DNA of 64,000 nt from Pseudomonas capeferrum (lineage in GTDB: Bacteria; Pseudomonadota; Gammaproteobacteria; Pseudomonadales; Pseudomonadaceae): contig NZ_JMIT01000001.1 in assembly GCF_000731675.1 (NCBI RefSeq), forward strand, positions 2,417,714 to 2,481,713. The letters are read 5' to 3'. Positions 27,008 through 35,397 of this stretch are shown piece by piece. Position 1 is the stretch's first letter. Every line of letters starts with the position of its first letter. A model generated the notes under the pieces. The model did no database searches. It saw only the letters and a list, made by a program, of their open reading frames with translations, and was not told the DNA's origin. The translations under genes and the position numbers were made by a program.

Positions 27008-28028
27008 AGATGCTATCCAGGCCAATGATGCGCTGCGCTGCAATCCCAAGGTCGAGCAGGTGCTGACGGATGTCCATGGCGAAGCGAATGGAGCAGATGA
27101 GGATGGGCAACTCCGCGTGCACTTGCGAATCGTAGGCACACACCACGTGTTTACCCAGGCGCTGCCCCCATTTGGTTTCTGATGAGTCCAGCAGGGCGTG
27201 GATATCCAGCGACTCGGCAATCGGTGCCAGATAATTGAGGTAGTCGCCGCCAATGCCGTACACCAGGAACGGGCCGCCGGTTTGCTCACGAAAACGCTGC
27301 AGCAGACGCTGCTCGCGTTGCGCTGCCGTAGGCTGCAGGCGGGCGACGAGGCGCACCGAGTCCGAGTAGACCGGCGATTCGTAATGCCCCACGGACAACG
27401 CTTCGCAGGTAAAGCCGCAACGTGCGAGCAGCAGGGCCAGCGACGCCGGGGTGAACTGGTGCAGGTGCTCGGGATTGCGATCACTGGCCAGCAGCGGATG
27501 CCCGGCCTGGTTCGGCACCTCGATCAGCACACGCCCGTCCGCACTCAGAAGGCTCGCCCAGGCCGCAAGCTCCTGCTCGGGTCGAGCAATATGCTCCAGC
27601 ACATGGAAGGACACGATCAACTGGTACGGCGTTGCCTCAATCTCGCTGGCTGGCGTGTGGAATACGCGGTCAAGTTTCTGCGTCGCCAGCACCCTGTCCT
27701 GCGACAACTCCACACCCTCATAGGTGACGGCAAAGCGCGCCTTGATCTCGCGCCCGAGTTCACCTTCCGCACAGCCGACTTCGAGCACGCGTTCCTTGCC
27801 TGTCTTCAGCAAGTCGGATACCGCGGCGACACGTTCACGCATCTTGCGCTTGAACCAAGGCGTGTTCAGATCGTTACGAGCGACCAGCGTTTCATAGTAG
27901 CCCGCCTCGTCCATCGGCATCCGCCAACGATGTCCACACAGCCGGCAAGCGGTATATTGCGGGCGGGGCAATACGCGCTCGACCGTTGCGCAGCAGGGGC
28001 ATGTGTTGGCTGTAGCGGCTGTGTTCAT
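26994..28028 (-). CDS. Zinc-motif SAM methyltransferase with C-terminal Rossmann-like module
   Basis: The 344-residue product has an N-terminal cysteine cluster (CPCC at 10-13, CRLCG at about 28-32), a SAM-binding motif (RVLEVGCAEGELGREIK, about 80-96) and the second motif IVSFHVLEHIARPEQEL. The last 90 residues form a module starting FLVYGIGGDYLNYLAPI and containing LLDSSETKWGQRLGKHV. The architecture parallels the other zinc-motif methyltransferase at 23381-24547. Substrate is unknown; a sugar intermediate is likely from the operon. The start overlaps the HAD gene stop by four bases. Confidence 0.8.
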   Translation of the reverse strand: MNTAATANTCPCCATVERVLPRPQYTACRLCGHRWRMPMDEAGYYETLVARNDLNTPWFKRKMRERVAAVSDLLKTGKERVLEVGCAEGELGREIKARFAVTYEGVELSQDRVLATQKLDRVFHTPASEIEATPYQLIVSFHVLEHIARPEQELAAWASLLSADGRVLIEVPNQAGHPLLASDRNPEHLHQFTPASLALLLARCGFTCEALSVGHYESPVYSDSVRLVARLQPTAAQREQRLLQRFREQTGGPFLVYGIGGDYLNYLAPIAESLDIHALLDSSETKWGQRLGKHVVCAYDSQVHAELPILICSIRFAMDIRQHLLDLGIAAQRIIGLDSIYENA

Positions 28029-28663
28029 GCGCGCACCAGGCGTTCCAGCAACTGTTGCGGCGAAGGCAATGGCTGCTCATGACTGGCAAATTGACCATAG
28101 CCCCAAGCGACTGGCCAGAACTCGACACCATTGGCCGCCGCTGCACGACCGTCTGCGACGGTATCGCCAATGTAAAGGGCCGATTGCGCGGCAATGCCGC
28201 CATCCCCCAGCAAGGCAGCGATCATGCCGGCCTTGTCCGTGTAGCGATCAGGGTAGGAGTCACTGGCATACACGTCGCTGAACAGCCCTTGCCAACCCAA
28301 TGCCGCAATGATGCGCTGGGTCGGCAGCAGACGTTTGTTGGTCGCGATGGACAGACTGAAGCCTTGCTCGCGCAGCTGCTCCAAGATCGCCTGGCAACCC
28401 GCATAGGCCGGTGTTTCCAGGCAGGCTTCGGAATCGTAAATGTCCTTGAACGAGGCGCTCAGGGCATCCAGCAATGCTGCGTCGTCACTGCCGCTCAGTG
28501 TCGCCAGCGTCTGGCGCAAGGGCGGCCCGATCAGGCTGGCATCGATGGGGCGCATGGCCTGCAGCCCGTGCGCCTTCAGCACACGGGTAAAGCAGACAAG
28601 AATGGCCGGCGCCGAGTCCACCAAGGTGCCGTCAAAGTCGAACAGGACGTGGCGTTTCATCAA
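28025..28663 (-). CDS. HAD-family phosphatase (Gph-like)
   Basis: The 212-residue HAD hydrolase carries motif I HVLFDFDGTLVDSAPAIL, motif II FSLSIATNKR, and motif IV-like YIGDTVADGRAAAANG. It resembles phosphoglycolate phosphatases and sugar-phosphate phosphatases. In this operon, downstream of a NeuB-type enzyme, it could remove phosphate from a sugar-acid phosphate, as NeuB-pathway phosphatases do. It overlaps the genes on both sides by four bases, so it is an integral part of the operon. Confidence 0.83.
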   Translation of the reverse strand: MMKRHVLFDFDGTLVDSAPAILVCFTRVLKAHGLQAMRPIDASLIGPPLRQTLATLSGSDDAALLDALSASFKDIYDSEACLETPAYAGCQAILEQLREQGFSLSIATNKRLLPTQRIIAALGWQGLFSDVYASDSYPDRYTDKAGMIAALLGDGGIAAQSALYIGDTVADGRAAAANGVEFWPVAWGYGQFASHEQPLPSPQQLLERLVRA

Positions 28664-30489
28664 TTGACCTGCTGCCGAACCTGGCGCGATACCGGGGCGA
28701 TGTTGCCAGCCATTTCTTCCTCCAATACCGCCAGCGGCAGCAAGGGGCTCATGTCTTCCAGCGGCATCGAGGTCATCGAGCCATCCGCCTGCGGAATTGC
28801 CGCAACCTTCGGGCTCAACGCCTCATCCTTCATCAACACCACTTCCACGATCATCGGACGCGGCATTTGCACGGCCTCGGCCAGGCCCTGCTCCAGCTCG
28901 GCGGCATCGCTGATGCGCTTGAACGGCAAGTGGTAGGCACGTGCCAGTTCTTCCAGGTCCGGCATCCACAAGCCCGCCTCGGGGCCGGTGCCGACATAGC
29001 GGCTTTCGAAGTAGTTACGCTGGGTGTTGCGAATCGAGGCATAACCGCCGTTGTTCATCACCACCAGGCAGATCGGCAGGTTGAACCCGCGCAGCGTGGC
29101 CAGCTCCTGAATATTCAGTTGCAGGCTGCCATCGCTCTCCACCGCCACCATCGGCTTGCTGCCGTTGGCGAAGCACGCACCAATCGCAGCGGGCAGGCCG
29201 TAACCCATGGCGCCCAGGCCAGAGGTCAGGAATACACGCTGGCCTGGGCGATTGCGGAACACGGTGTAGAAGACCTCGACCGCCAACCCCGAGCTGCCGG
29301 TGCTGACCAGGGTATTTTCCGGCACGGCGTTGGAAAGCGCGTCTGCAAACTGGAAGTGGCTGATTGGCCCGCTGGCCGCGAAAGGCTTGCCGTCGTTGAC
29401 GCCATAGCGTGACTTCCAGTCGCGGCAACGTGCCAACCATTGCGGGCGGTTGAACGAGGCACCTTTCAGCGAAGCGGCCAGTGTTTCGATGAAGCTGGCG
29501 GCATCGCGGGTAACGGCGACATCGATGTCCATGTCGAGCTTGGCGATCTCGTTGGCATCCACATCCACGACGATCTTGCGTGCGTTGCGCGCAAAGTCGC
29601 GCGGCGCATAGGCGGTGATGATGTTGTCCAGACGACAGCCGATGGTGATCAGCAGATCGGCATTCTGTATTGCGAAGTTCGGTGCACGCAGCGCTACCAC
29701 GCCTGGGCGACCGACATACAGCGGGTGCTCGTGAGGCAGCAGGTCCATTGCATTCCAGGTCGTCACCAGCGGCACGCCCATGCTTTCGATCAAATCACGG
29801 AAGGCTGCAGCCGCACCGCTCAAGCGAACGCCATGGCCGGCGAGGATCAGCGGCCGCTGGGCACCGTCAAGCAAGCTGCGGATCTGCTCCAGCGTTGCCG
29901 CGTCCAGCGCTGCAACGGGTGCTGTGGCCTCGTCCCAGCCCACCAGGCTGTCGGCATCGATCGGCGCGCCCTGCACGTCCAGCGGTACGTCGATCCATAC
30001 CGGGCCGGCACGGCCATCTCGCGCTACAAAGACAGCGCGCTCCAACTCGCGGCGAATATCTTCTGGCTGCTGGACGGTCACCGCATACTTGGTGATCGGC
30101 TCGACCACGCTGACGATATCCACTTCCTGCACGCCCTTCTGCCGAAGTGGCGCGCCACGCAGCAGGTCGGCACGCTTGACCTGGCCGGAGACGACCAGCA
30201 ACGGCACCGACTCGATCCAGGCACCGGCAACGGCAGTCACCGCATTGGTCGCTCCCGGGCCAGTGGTGACCATCGCCACACCGATGTTCTCGTTGATCCG
30301 GCAGTAGGCTTCGGCGGCAATCGCGGCGGCCTGTTCATGGTGGCAGGCCACCACATCCAGGTTGGGGTGCTTGCCGACCGCGTCGTTGAGGTGCATGGCA
30401 CCTCCGCCTGGCAACAGGAAGACGTGCTTCACACCCAGATCGGCAATGAAGTCAGCAATGTAGTCTGCAACACGATAGGGGCTTGGCAC
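28660..30489 (-). CDS. TPP-dependent enzyme, acetolactate synthase-like, possibly YerE-type
   Basis: The 609-residue protein has the three-domain layout of the acetolactate synthase family. The N-terminal pyrimidine-binding domain has the catalytic Glu at about residue 52 (ACHHEQAAAIAAEAYCR) and VTTGPGATNAVTAVAGAW. A middle domain follows, then a C-terminal cofactor domain with the Mg-TPP motif (VAVESDGSLQLNIQEL to VVMNNGGYASIRNTQ, about 445-485). It is longer than usual by a C-terminal tail. YerE from Yersinia belongs to this family and adds an acetyl unit from pyruvate to C4 of CDP-4-keto-3,6-dideoxyglucose. The same CDP-sugar enzymes sit just upstream here, so this role is my preferred inference over amino-acid biosynthesis. 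Confidence 0.78.
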   Translation of the reverse strand: MPSPYRVADYIADFIADLGVKHVFLLPGGGAMHLNDAVGKHPNLDVVACHHEQAAAIAAEAYCRINENIGVAMVTTGPGATNAVTAVAGAWIESVPLLVVSGQVKRADLLRGAPLRQKGVQEVDIVSVVEPITKYAVTVQQPEDIRRELERAVFVARDGRAGPVWIDVPLDVQGAPIDADSLVGWDEATAPVAALDAATLEQIRSLLDGAQRPLILAGHGVRLSGAAAAFRDLIESMGVPLVTTWNAMDLLPHEHPLYVGRPGVVALRAPNFAIQNADLLITIGCRLDNIITAYAPRDFARNARKIVVDVDANEIAKLDMDIDVAVTRDAASFIETLAASLKGASFNRPQWLARCRDWKSRYGVNDGKPFAASGPISHFQFADALSNAVPENTLVSTGSSGLAVEVFYTVFRNRPGQRVFLTSGLGAMGYGLPAAIGACFANGSKPMVAVESDGSLQLNIQELATLRGFNLPICLVVMNNGGYASIRNTQRNYFESRYVGTGPEAGLWMPDLEELARAYHLPFKRISDAAELEQGLAEAVQMPRPMIVEVVLMKDEALSPKVAAIPQADGSMTSMPLEDMSPLLPLAVLEEEMAGNIAPVSRQVRQQVN

Positions 30490-30490
30490 G

Positions 30491-32020
30491 TCAGTCCATC
30501 CAATAGCTCAAGAGGGTTTTACGGTCGCGATTGGCATTGATCGCTTCGTCGGTATAGAACGAATCATTGCTGAAATGCGTGGAGGACAGCTCTTCGATAA
30601 TGGCCCCACTCTCGCTGTGGAAGGCATGGCGAACACCCGGCTCGACGGTGACCACATCCCCCGGACGGCAGACCCGCTTGACACCGTCCAGCTGCAGCGT
30701 CAGCTCGCCATGCAGGACGTGGAAGGTTTCTTCCTTGCGCTTGTGGTATTGCTCAGGGTGCTGTTGGCCTGGCAGCAGCATCAGCAGTTTCTTGCAGTAA
30801 CCGCGATTGACCACCGTGAGCATGGTCAAACCGATTTCGTCGAACTGCTCCAGGCCATAGTGGTGGGAGATCTCCAGGTCGACCCGCCCCGGCACCACTA
30901 CATGGCTGCCGCTCAACTGTGCGCGCACTTGCTGGACAATCGCCCAGACCTTGTCACGCACATCGCGCCGTGTGCTGTTCTGCGTGCTCAGCGCACCATG
31001 CTCAGGGATATCCGCCTGGGCAGTGAAGGTGGCGTACTTCGACCAGTCGTTGGCAGTGACCTGCCCGTCTTGCGGCGGGAAGGCAAAATACACGTCGTCT
31101 GCCTGCACCACCTCACCCGCGGCAATGGGCCTGCGCGCAAACACACCACGACGCAGGGAGCGCAGGCTGTCGCGTTCACGCTCGTTCACCGGCAGACGCT
31201 GCTCGCCTTCACCACACAGCAACAAGGCATATTGCGCCGCTTCCAGCCAGTGCCGAACCTGCTCAGGGCTTGCCGAGTAGGCGTTGATGGGGAATTGCTC
31301 GGTGGGCAAGCCGACGTGTTTCTCGAAAATACGCGCGCCCTTGGCCAGCGCGATCTTGACGATATCGGTGTTGTCCGGGTTTTCATGGGTGGAAAAGCCC
31401 ACGCGCACGTCAGGGTAGCGCCGACGCAGAAAATCCACCTGCGACAGGTGCATGTTGGCATCCGGGGTCGGGTACTCCCCTACGCAATGCAGAATGGCGA
31501 AACTCTTTTCCCGGTGGGCTAGGAAGCTGACCAGACGATCGAGCTCATCCAGGGTCGAACCGGCCGTGGAGACGATCAGCGGCTGCTGAGTCTGTACCAC
31601 GCGTTCCAGCAACGGCCAGTCGCTCATCGAGCAACTGGCGATCTTGATCGCATCCAGCCCCTGCTCTTCGATCACGCCTACCGATGCCTCATCGAACGGC
31701 GTGGACAGGCAAAGGAAGCCGTTGGCACGGATTTCCGCCACCAGGGTATCGAACTGCTCACGGGACAAACGTGTCTCGCCGAAACGCTTGATGTACTTCA
31801 CATCGTCACGGCCGCGCATCGCCGGGTGAATGAAGGTATCCAGGTCACGGTATTGCAGCTTGAAGGCAAAGCGAAACGGGAACGCCTTGCACACCTCGGC
31901 AAATGCGCGAATCAGCGCCACGCCATGCGCCACATCGCCCATGTGGTTGTTGGCCATTTCGAGGATGAACAGCGGTTTGTCGAACAACGTACCGGTGTTG
32001 GCGGAAGAGGCAGTGCTCAT
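30491..32020 (-). CDS. NeuB-family PEP-aldol synthase fused to SAF and cupin domains
   Basis: The 509-residue fusion contains a NeuB-type TIM barrel at about 15-255 (LFILEMANNHMGDVAHGV, IKIASCSMSDWPLLERVV, FSTHENPDNTDIVKIALAKG), an SAF domain at about 285-345 (SLRRGVFARRPIAAGEVV) and a C-terminal cupin at about 400-490 (QYHKRKEETFHVLHGELTL, CRPGDVVTVEPGVRHAF). NeuB enzymes condense PEP with an N-acetyl-hexosamine to make nonulosonic acids. Here the segment that normally holds the second metal-binding His (PDH in classical enzymes) reads FPINAYSASP. The cupin could bind metal or an unusual keto-sugar. Its substrate is probably not ManNAc. The gene abuts rfbH and the TPP-enzyme gene. Confidence 0.83.
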   Translation of the reverse strand: MSTASSANTGTLFDKPLFILEMANNHMGDVAHGVALIRAFAEVCKAFPFRFAFKLQYRDLDTFIHPAMRGRDDVKYIKRFGETRLSREQFDTLVAEIRANGFLCLSTPFDEASVGVIEEQGLDAIKIASCSMSDWPLLERVVQTQQPLIVSTAGSTLDELDRLVSFLAHREKSFAILHCVGEYPTPDANMHLSQVDFLRRRYPDVRVGFSTHENPDNTDIVKIALAKGARIFEKHVGLPTEQFPINAYSASPEQVRHWLEAAQYALLLCGEGEQRLPVNERERDSLRSLRRGVFARRPIAAGEVVQADDVYFAFPPQDGQVTANDWSKYATFTAQADIPEHGALSTQNSTRRDVRDKVWAIVQQVRAQLSGSHVVVPGRVDLEISHHYGLEQFDEIGLTMLTVVNRGYCKKLLMLLPGQQHPEQYHKRKEETFHVLHGELTLQLDGVKRVCRPGDVVTVEPGVRHAFHSESGAIIEELSSTHFSNDSFYTDEAINANRDRKTLLSYWMD

Positions 32021-33345
32021 CAGTGGGTTCCTCGATTGAGCCAGGTTTCGATGTGACTGGCCGCATGTTCCAGATGGTCATCGCTCAAGCCCGGCCAGAG
32101 GCCGATCCAGAACGTGTCGTTCATGATCTTGTCGGTGACCGGCAGTTCGCCGGAAACCCGGTAGTTCAGCCCCTGCATGTAAGGCTGGCGCGTCAGGTTG
32201 CCGGCGAACAGCAGGCGGGTACCCACGCCCTGTTCATCCAGGTAACGCAACAGCTCGAGGCGCTTCACGCCGCTGCCGTCGCGCAGGGTAATCGGGAAGC
32301 CGAACCAGGAGGGGTCACTGTCGTGGGTGGCCTGGGGCAGAATCAGTTGGTCCGCACAACCGGCCAGACGCTCGCTGAGCCAGCCGAAGTTGCGTTTACG
32401 CGCAGCGACGAAATCATCGACCCGGTCCATCTGCGCCAGCGCGCAGGCGGCCTGCATGTCGGTGATCTTCAGGTTGTAGCCCAGGTGCGAGTAGGTGTAC
32501 TTGTGGTCGTAGCCTTGCGGCAGGCCACCCAGTTTCCAGCAGAAACGCTTGCTGCAGGTGTTGTCTTCGCCGGGCGCACAGTAGCAATCGCGGCCCCAGT
32601 CGCGGTACGACTCGATGATGCGCTTGAGCAACGGCGAGTCGGTGAACACTGCCCCACCCTCGCCCATGGTGATGTGGTGCGCCGGGTAGAAGCTGAGCGT
32701 GCCGATATCGCCGAAGGTGCCGACCATGCGCCCCTGATAGGTGGAGCCCAGGGCATCGCAGCAGTCTTCGATCAGCCACAGGCCGTACTTGTCGCACAGG
32801 GCGCGGATCACGCCCAGGTCGAAAGGGTTGCCCAGGGTATGGGCGAGCATGATGGCCTTGGTCTTCGGGCCGATGGCCGCTTCGATCAGCGCCGGGTTGA
32901 TGTTGTAGGTGCCCATCTCGACATCGACAAACACCGGTACCGCGCCAAACTGCAGGATCGGGTTGACGGTGGTCGGGAAACCGGCGGCAACGCCGATCAC
33001 TTCGTCGCCGGGCTTGATCGCGCGGTCGCCGAGACGTGGCGAGGTCAGCGCGGAAAACGCCAGCAGGTTGGCCGACGAACCCGAGTTGGTGGTGAGTACG
33101 CAGCGACGGCCCAGGTACTTGGCCAGGCGCTTCTCGAACGCTTCGTTGAAGCGCCCGGTGGTCAGCCAGCCATCCAGCACGGCCTCGGTCATCGCCTGCA
33201 GTTCGCCCGCGCCGATCACCTTGCCGGCAGGCGGAACGCTGCTCTGCCCCGCCACGAAGGGTTTCGGCGCCATCTGCAGATCGGCATAGCGCCCGACCAG
33301 TTCGGCAATCTGTTGGCGCAACTGCTGCGCCGTACTGTCACTCAT
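32020..33345 (-). CDS. rfbH: RfbH, CDP-4-keto-6-deoxyglucose 3-dehydrase (E1)
   Basis: This 441-residue PMP-dependent enzyme removes the C3 hydroxyl from CDP-4-keto-6-deoxyglucose. It has the DegT/DnrJ aminotransferase fold (TTNSGSSANLLAFSAL, LIEDCCDALGSTYQGR). At the place of the Schiff-base lysine it has histidine (FYPAHHITMGEGGAVF, about residue 219), which is the hallmark of the E1 dehydrases RfbH, AscC and DdhC. The cysteines seen in DCYCAPGEDNTCSKRF fit an iron-sulfur-containing E1. The usual electron-transfer partner E3 (RfbI/AscD) is not in this window. It overlaps rfbG by eight bases. Confidence 0.9.
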   Translation of the reverse strand: MSDSTAQQLRQQIAELVGRYADLQMAPKPFVAGQSSVPPAGKVIGAGELQAMTEAVLDGWLTTGRFNEAFEKRLAKYLGRRCVLTTNSGSSANLLAFSALTSPRLGDRAIKPGDEVIGVAAGFPTTVNPILQFGAVPVFVDVEMGTYNINPALIEAAIGPKTKAIMLAHTLGNPFDLGVIRALCDKYGLWLIEDCCDALGSTYQGRMVGTFGDIGTLSFYPAHHITMGEGGAVFTDSPLLKRIIESYRDWGRDCYCAPGEDNTCSKRFCWKLGGLPQGYDHKYTYSHLGYNLKITDMQAACALAQMDRVDDFVAARKRNFGWLSERLAGCADQLILPQATHDSDPSWFGFPITLRDGSGVKRLELLRYLDEQGVGTRLLFAGNLTRQPYMQGLNYRVSGELPVTDKIMNDTFWIGLWPGLSDDHLEHAASHIETWLNRGTH

Positions 33346-34414
33346 GGGATCCGCCTTGGTGAACCGCGATCTGCTCGCGGGTAACGATGTTCATATCACG
33401 CCCTGCGCGCCAGGCCAGATGCCAGTCCAGGGTCTGTTTCAGGGTGTCATCCAGCGACCAGCGGGGCGACCAGCCAAGCATCTGCCGCGCCTTGCTGGAG
33501 TCCAGCGCCAGCAGGCCGGCTTCGTGCGGCTGGGCATCGCCGGCAACCGACCAGCGCGCCTCGCCTGGCCAACGTTCGGCAAGGCGCCGGACGATCTCGC
33601 CGACGCTGGCCAGCCCTGCGCTGTCAGGGCCGAAGTTCCAGGCTGCGGCGTGTCGCTCGGCATCGGTCAGCAAGCCCTGCGCCAGCTGCAGATAGCCCAT
33701 CAGCGGGTCGAGTACGTGCTGCCAGGGGCGCGTCGCATCGGGATAACGCAAGATCACCTCTTGGCCATCCTCCCAGGCACGCAAGATATCCGGCAGCAAG
33801 CGCTCGGCAGACCAGTCCCCGCCCCCTAGCACATTGCCAGCGCGCGCCGTAGCCAGGGCCACGCCGGTGGTACGCAAGAACGAATCGCGGTAGCTCGCGC
33901 ACAGCAGTTCGACACAGGCCTTGCTGCTGCTATAGGGGTCGAAGCCGCCTAGGGCGTCCTGTTCCCGGTAGGGCCAGGGCCATTCGCGGTTGTCGTAGCA
34001 TTTGTCGGTGGTCACCACCAGCACCGCGCGTACCGAAGGCGTGGCACGCACGGCCTCCAGCAGGTTGAGCGTGCCCATGACGTTGGTTGCGTAGGTGTCG
34101 CCTGGCGCACGATAGGATTCGCGCACCAGCGGCTGAGCCGCCAGATGCAGCACCACCTCCGGCTGGAAATCCTTCAAGGCACGAGCCAGGGCCGAAGCAT
34201 CACGGATATCGGCGAAATCGCCGGCTATCTGCTGCTGCAGCTGCGCGGCCTGCCACAACGATGGCGTGGTCGCGGCAGGCAAGGCAAAGCCGCGCAGTTC
34301 GGCGCCAAGCTGGCGCAGCCAGACGGCCAGCCAGCCGCCCTTGAAGCCGGTATGCCCGGTCAGCAGGACTCGGCGCCCAGCCCAGAATGCCGGGTTCAGC
34401 GCCATAGCTGCCAT
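33338..34414 (-). CDS. rfbG: RfbG, CDP-glucose 4,6-dehydratase
   Basis: This 358-residue extended SDR converts CDP-glucose to CDP-4-keto-6-deoxyglucose. Visible are the Rossmann motif [18 protein letters not shown], the catalytic Thr-Asp-Lys region [13 protein letters not shown], and the YxxxK pair in [14 protein letters not shown]. RfbG-specific segments include [11 protein letters not shown] and [20 protein letters not shown] 34414 (MAAMAL) or ATG 34405 (MALNPAF) could be the start; both overlap the end of rfbF. It is the second enzyme of the CDP-dideoxyhexose route. Confidence 0.92.
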   Translation of the reverse strand: MAAMALNPAFWAGRRVLLTGHTGFKGGWLAVWLRQLGAELRGFALPAATTPSLWQAAQLQQQIAGDFADIRDASALARALKDFQPEVVLHLAAQPLVRESYRAPGDTYATNVMGTLNLLEAVRATPSVRAVLVVTTDKCYDNREWPWPYREQDALGGFDPYSSSKACVELLCASYRDSFLRTTGVALATARAGNVLGGGDWSAERLLPDILRAWEDGQEVILRYPDATRPWQHVLDPLMGYLQLAQGLLTDAERHAAAWNFGPDSAGLASVGEIVRRLAERWPGEARWSVAGDAQPHEAGLLALDSSKARQMLGWSPRWSLDDTLKQTLDWHLAWRAGRDMNIVTREQIAVHQGGSHE

Positions 34415-35166
34415 GCTGCTTCGCCGTTTTTCCAGTGTTCTTCAAGCAGCATGCGATCACGCAGGGTGTCCATCGGCTGCCAGAAGCCACGGTGCAGGTG
34501 GCTCATCAGCTGCTCCTCCTTGGCCAGACGACGCAGCGGCTCGTATTCCCAGGTGGTGTCGTCACCTTCGATGTAATCGAGCACGGCCGGCTCCAGCACG
34601 AAGAAGCCGCCATTGATCCAACCGCCGTCGCCCAAGGGTTTTTCCTGGAAGCCACGTACCTGCTCGCCCTGCACATCCAGCGCGCCATAACGCCCCGGCG
34701 GCTGCACGGCGGTAACCGTGGCCAGCCTGCCGTGCTGCCGGTGGAAGTCGATCAGTTGGGGGATATCGACGTCGGACACACCATCGCCGTAAGTCAGGCA
34801 AAAGGTTTCATCGCCAACATAGTCGCGGACACGCTTCAGGCGGCCCCCGGTGGCGGTGTTTTCCCCGGTATCCACCAGCGTCACCCGCCAAGGTTCGGCG
34901 TGGCGGTTATGGATATCCATGCGGTTTTCCGCCATGTCGAAGGTGACGTCCGACATGTGCAGGAAGTAGTTGGCGAAGTACTCCTTGATCACATAGCCCT
35001 TGTAGCCCAGGCAAATGACGAAGTCGTTGATACCGTAGTGCGAGTAGATCTTCATGATGTGCCAGATGATCGGCTTGCCGCCTATCTCGATCATCGGCTT
35101 TGGGCGCAGGTGGGATTCTTCGCTGATGCGTGTGCCCAGCCCACCGGCCAGAATGACTGCTTTCAT
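34396..35166 (-). CDS. rfbF: RfbF, glucose-1-phosphate cytidylyltransferase
   Basis: This enzyme joins CTP and glucose-1-phosphate to give CDP-glucose, the first committed step to CDP-3,6-dideoxyhexoses. ATG 35166 ([18 protein letters not shown]) gives 256 residues, the normal length. The frame upstream of it is noncoding leader. Family motifs are the pyrophosphorylase signature above, [19 protein letters not shown], and [16 protein letters not shown]. It is the first gene of the 13-gene operon. A GG-N10-GC element lies 70-84 bases upstream. Confidence 0.93.
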   Translation of the reverse strand: MKAVILAGGLGTRISEESHLRPKPMIEIGGKPIIWHIMKIYSHYGINDFVICLGYKGYVIKEYFANYFLHMSDVTFDMAENRMDIHNRHAEPWRVTLVDTGENTATGGRLKRVRDYVGDETFCLTYGDGVSDVDIPQLIDFHRQHGRLATVTAVQPPGRYGALDVQGEQVRGFQEKPLGDGGWINGGFFVLEPAVLDYIEGDDTTWEYEPLRRLAKEEQLMSHLHRGFWQPMDTLRDRMLLEEHWKNGEAAWQLWR

Positions 35167-35219
35167 TATGCTGTTTGTCCGCATTGGTCGGAGGGGTGAC
35201 AAAAAACTGACCCCTGGCC

Positions 35220-35260
35220 CTTTATGCTATGCAAAGCAAAACGCATGCCTGCTTTATGCT
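35220..35260 (-). promoter_or_regulatory. RpoN-like promoter of the sugar island, flanked by a 9-bp direct repeat
   Basis: On the minus strand AGGCAT-GCGTT-TTGC (35236-35250) keeps the GG-N10-GC spacing, with two departures from consensus. It is flanked by two copies of AGCATAAAG (35252-35260 and 35220-35228), 32 bases apart. It is the only promoter-like element I found before rfbF, and its distance to the start resembles the flagellar RpoN promoters. Confidence 0.45.
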
Positions 35261-35330
35261 GGCATTCGCTGCGGAATCGGTTTTATAGGCGAAGGGAATC
35301 GAGGCAGGGCTTGGGATGTGTGACAGGGAG

Positions 35331-35371
35331 GAAATCGAGCGTCGCATGGGCGGCGCTCAACTAATGGGCGA
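35331..35371. repeat. Decayed copy of the flagellar-locus palindrome
   Basis: The segment ATCGAGCGTCGCATGGGCGGCGCTCAA resembles the core of the palindromes at 3291 and 54651 but has several mismatches and lost outer arms. It lies just past the fleQ terminator. Confidence 0.4.
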
Positions 35372-35373
35372 CA

Positions 35374-35397
35374 GAAAAACCGAGGCGAAAACCCCGG
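35374..35397 (-). terminator. Rho-independent terminator of fleQ
   Basis: The minus strand reads CCGGGG-TTTTCG-CCTCGG followed by TTTTT: a six-base-pair stem with one G-T pair, then a T-run, nine bases beyond the fleQ stop. It would separate fleQ from the island operon. Confidence 0.7.

Noticed and set aside
28660..30489. IlvB for valine/isoleucine synthesis
   Set aside because: There is no ilvH/ilvN or ilvC nearby, and the gene is locked by overlaps into a sugar operon.
30491..32020. A classical sialic acid synthase
   Set aside because: The partner genes neuA and neuC are absent from the window, one metal-site motif is changed, and the protein is fused to a cupin. The family is right, but the standard substrate is doubtful.
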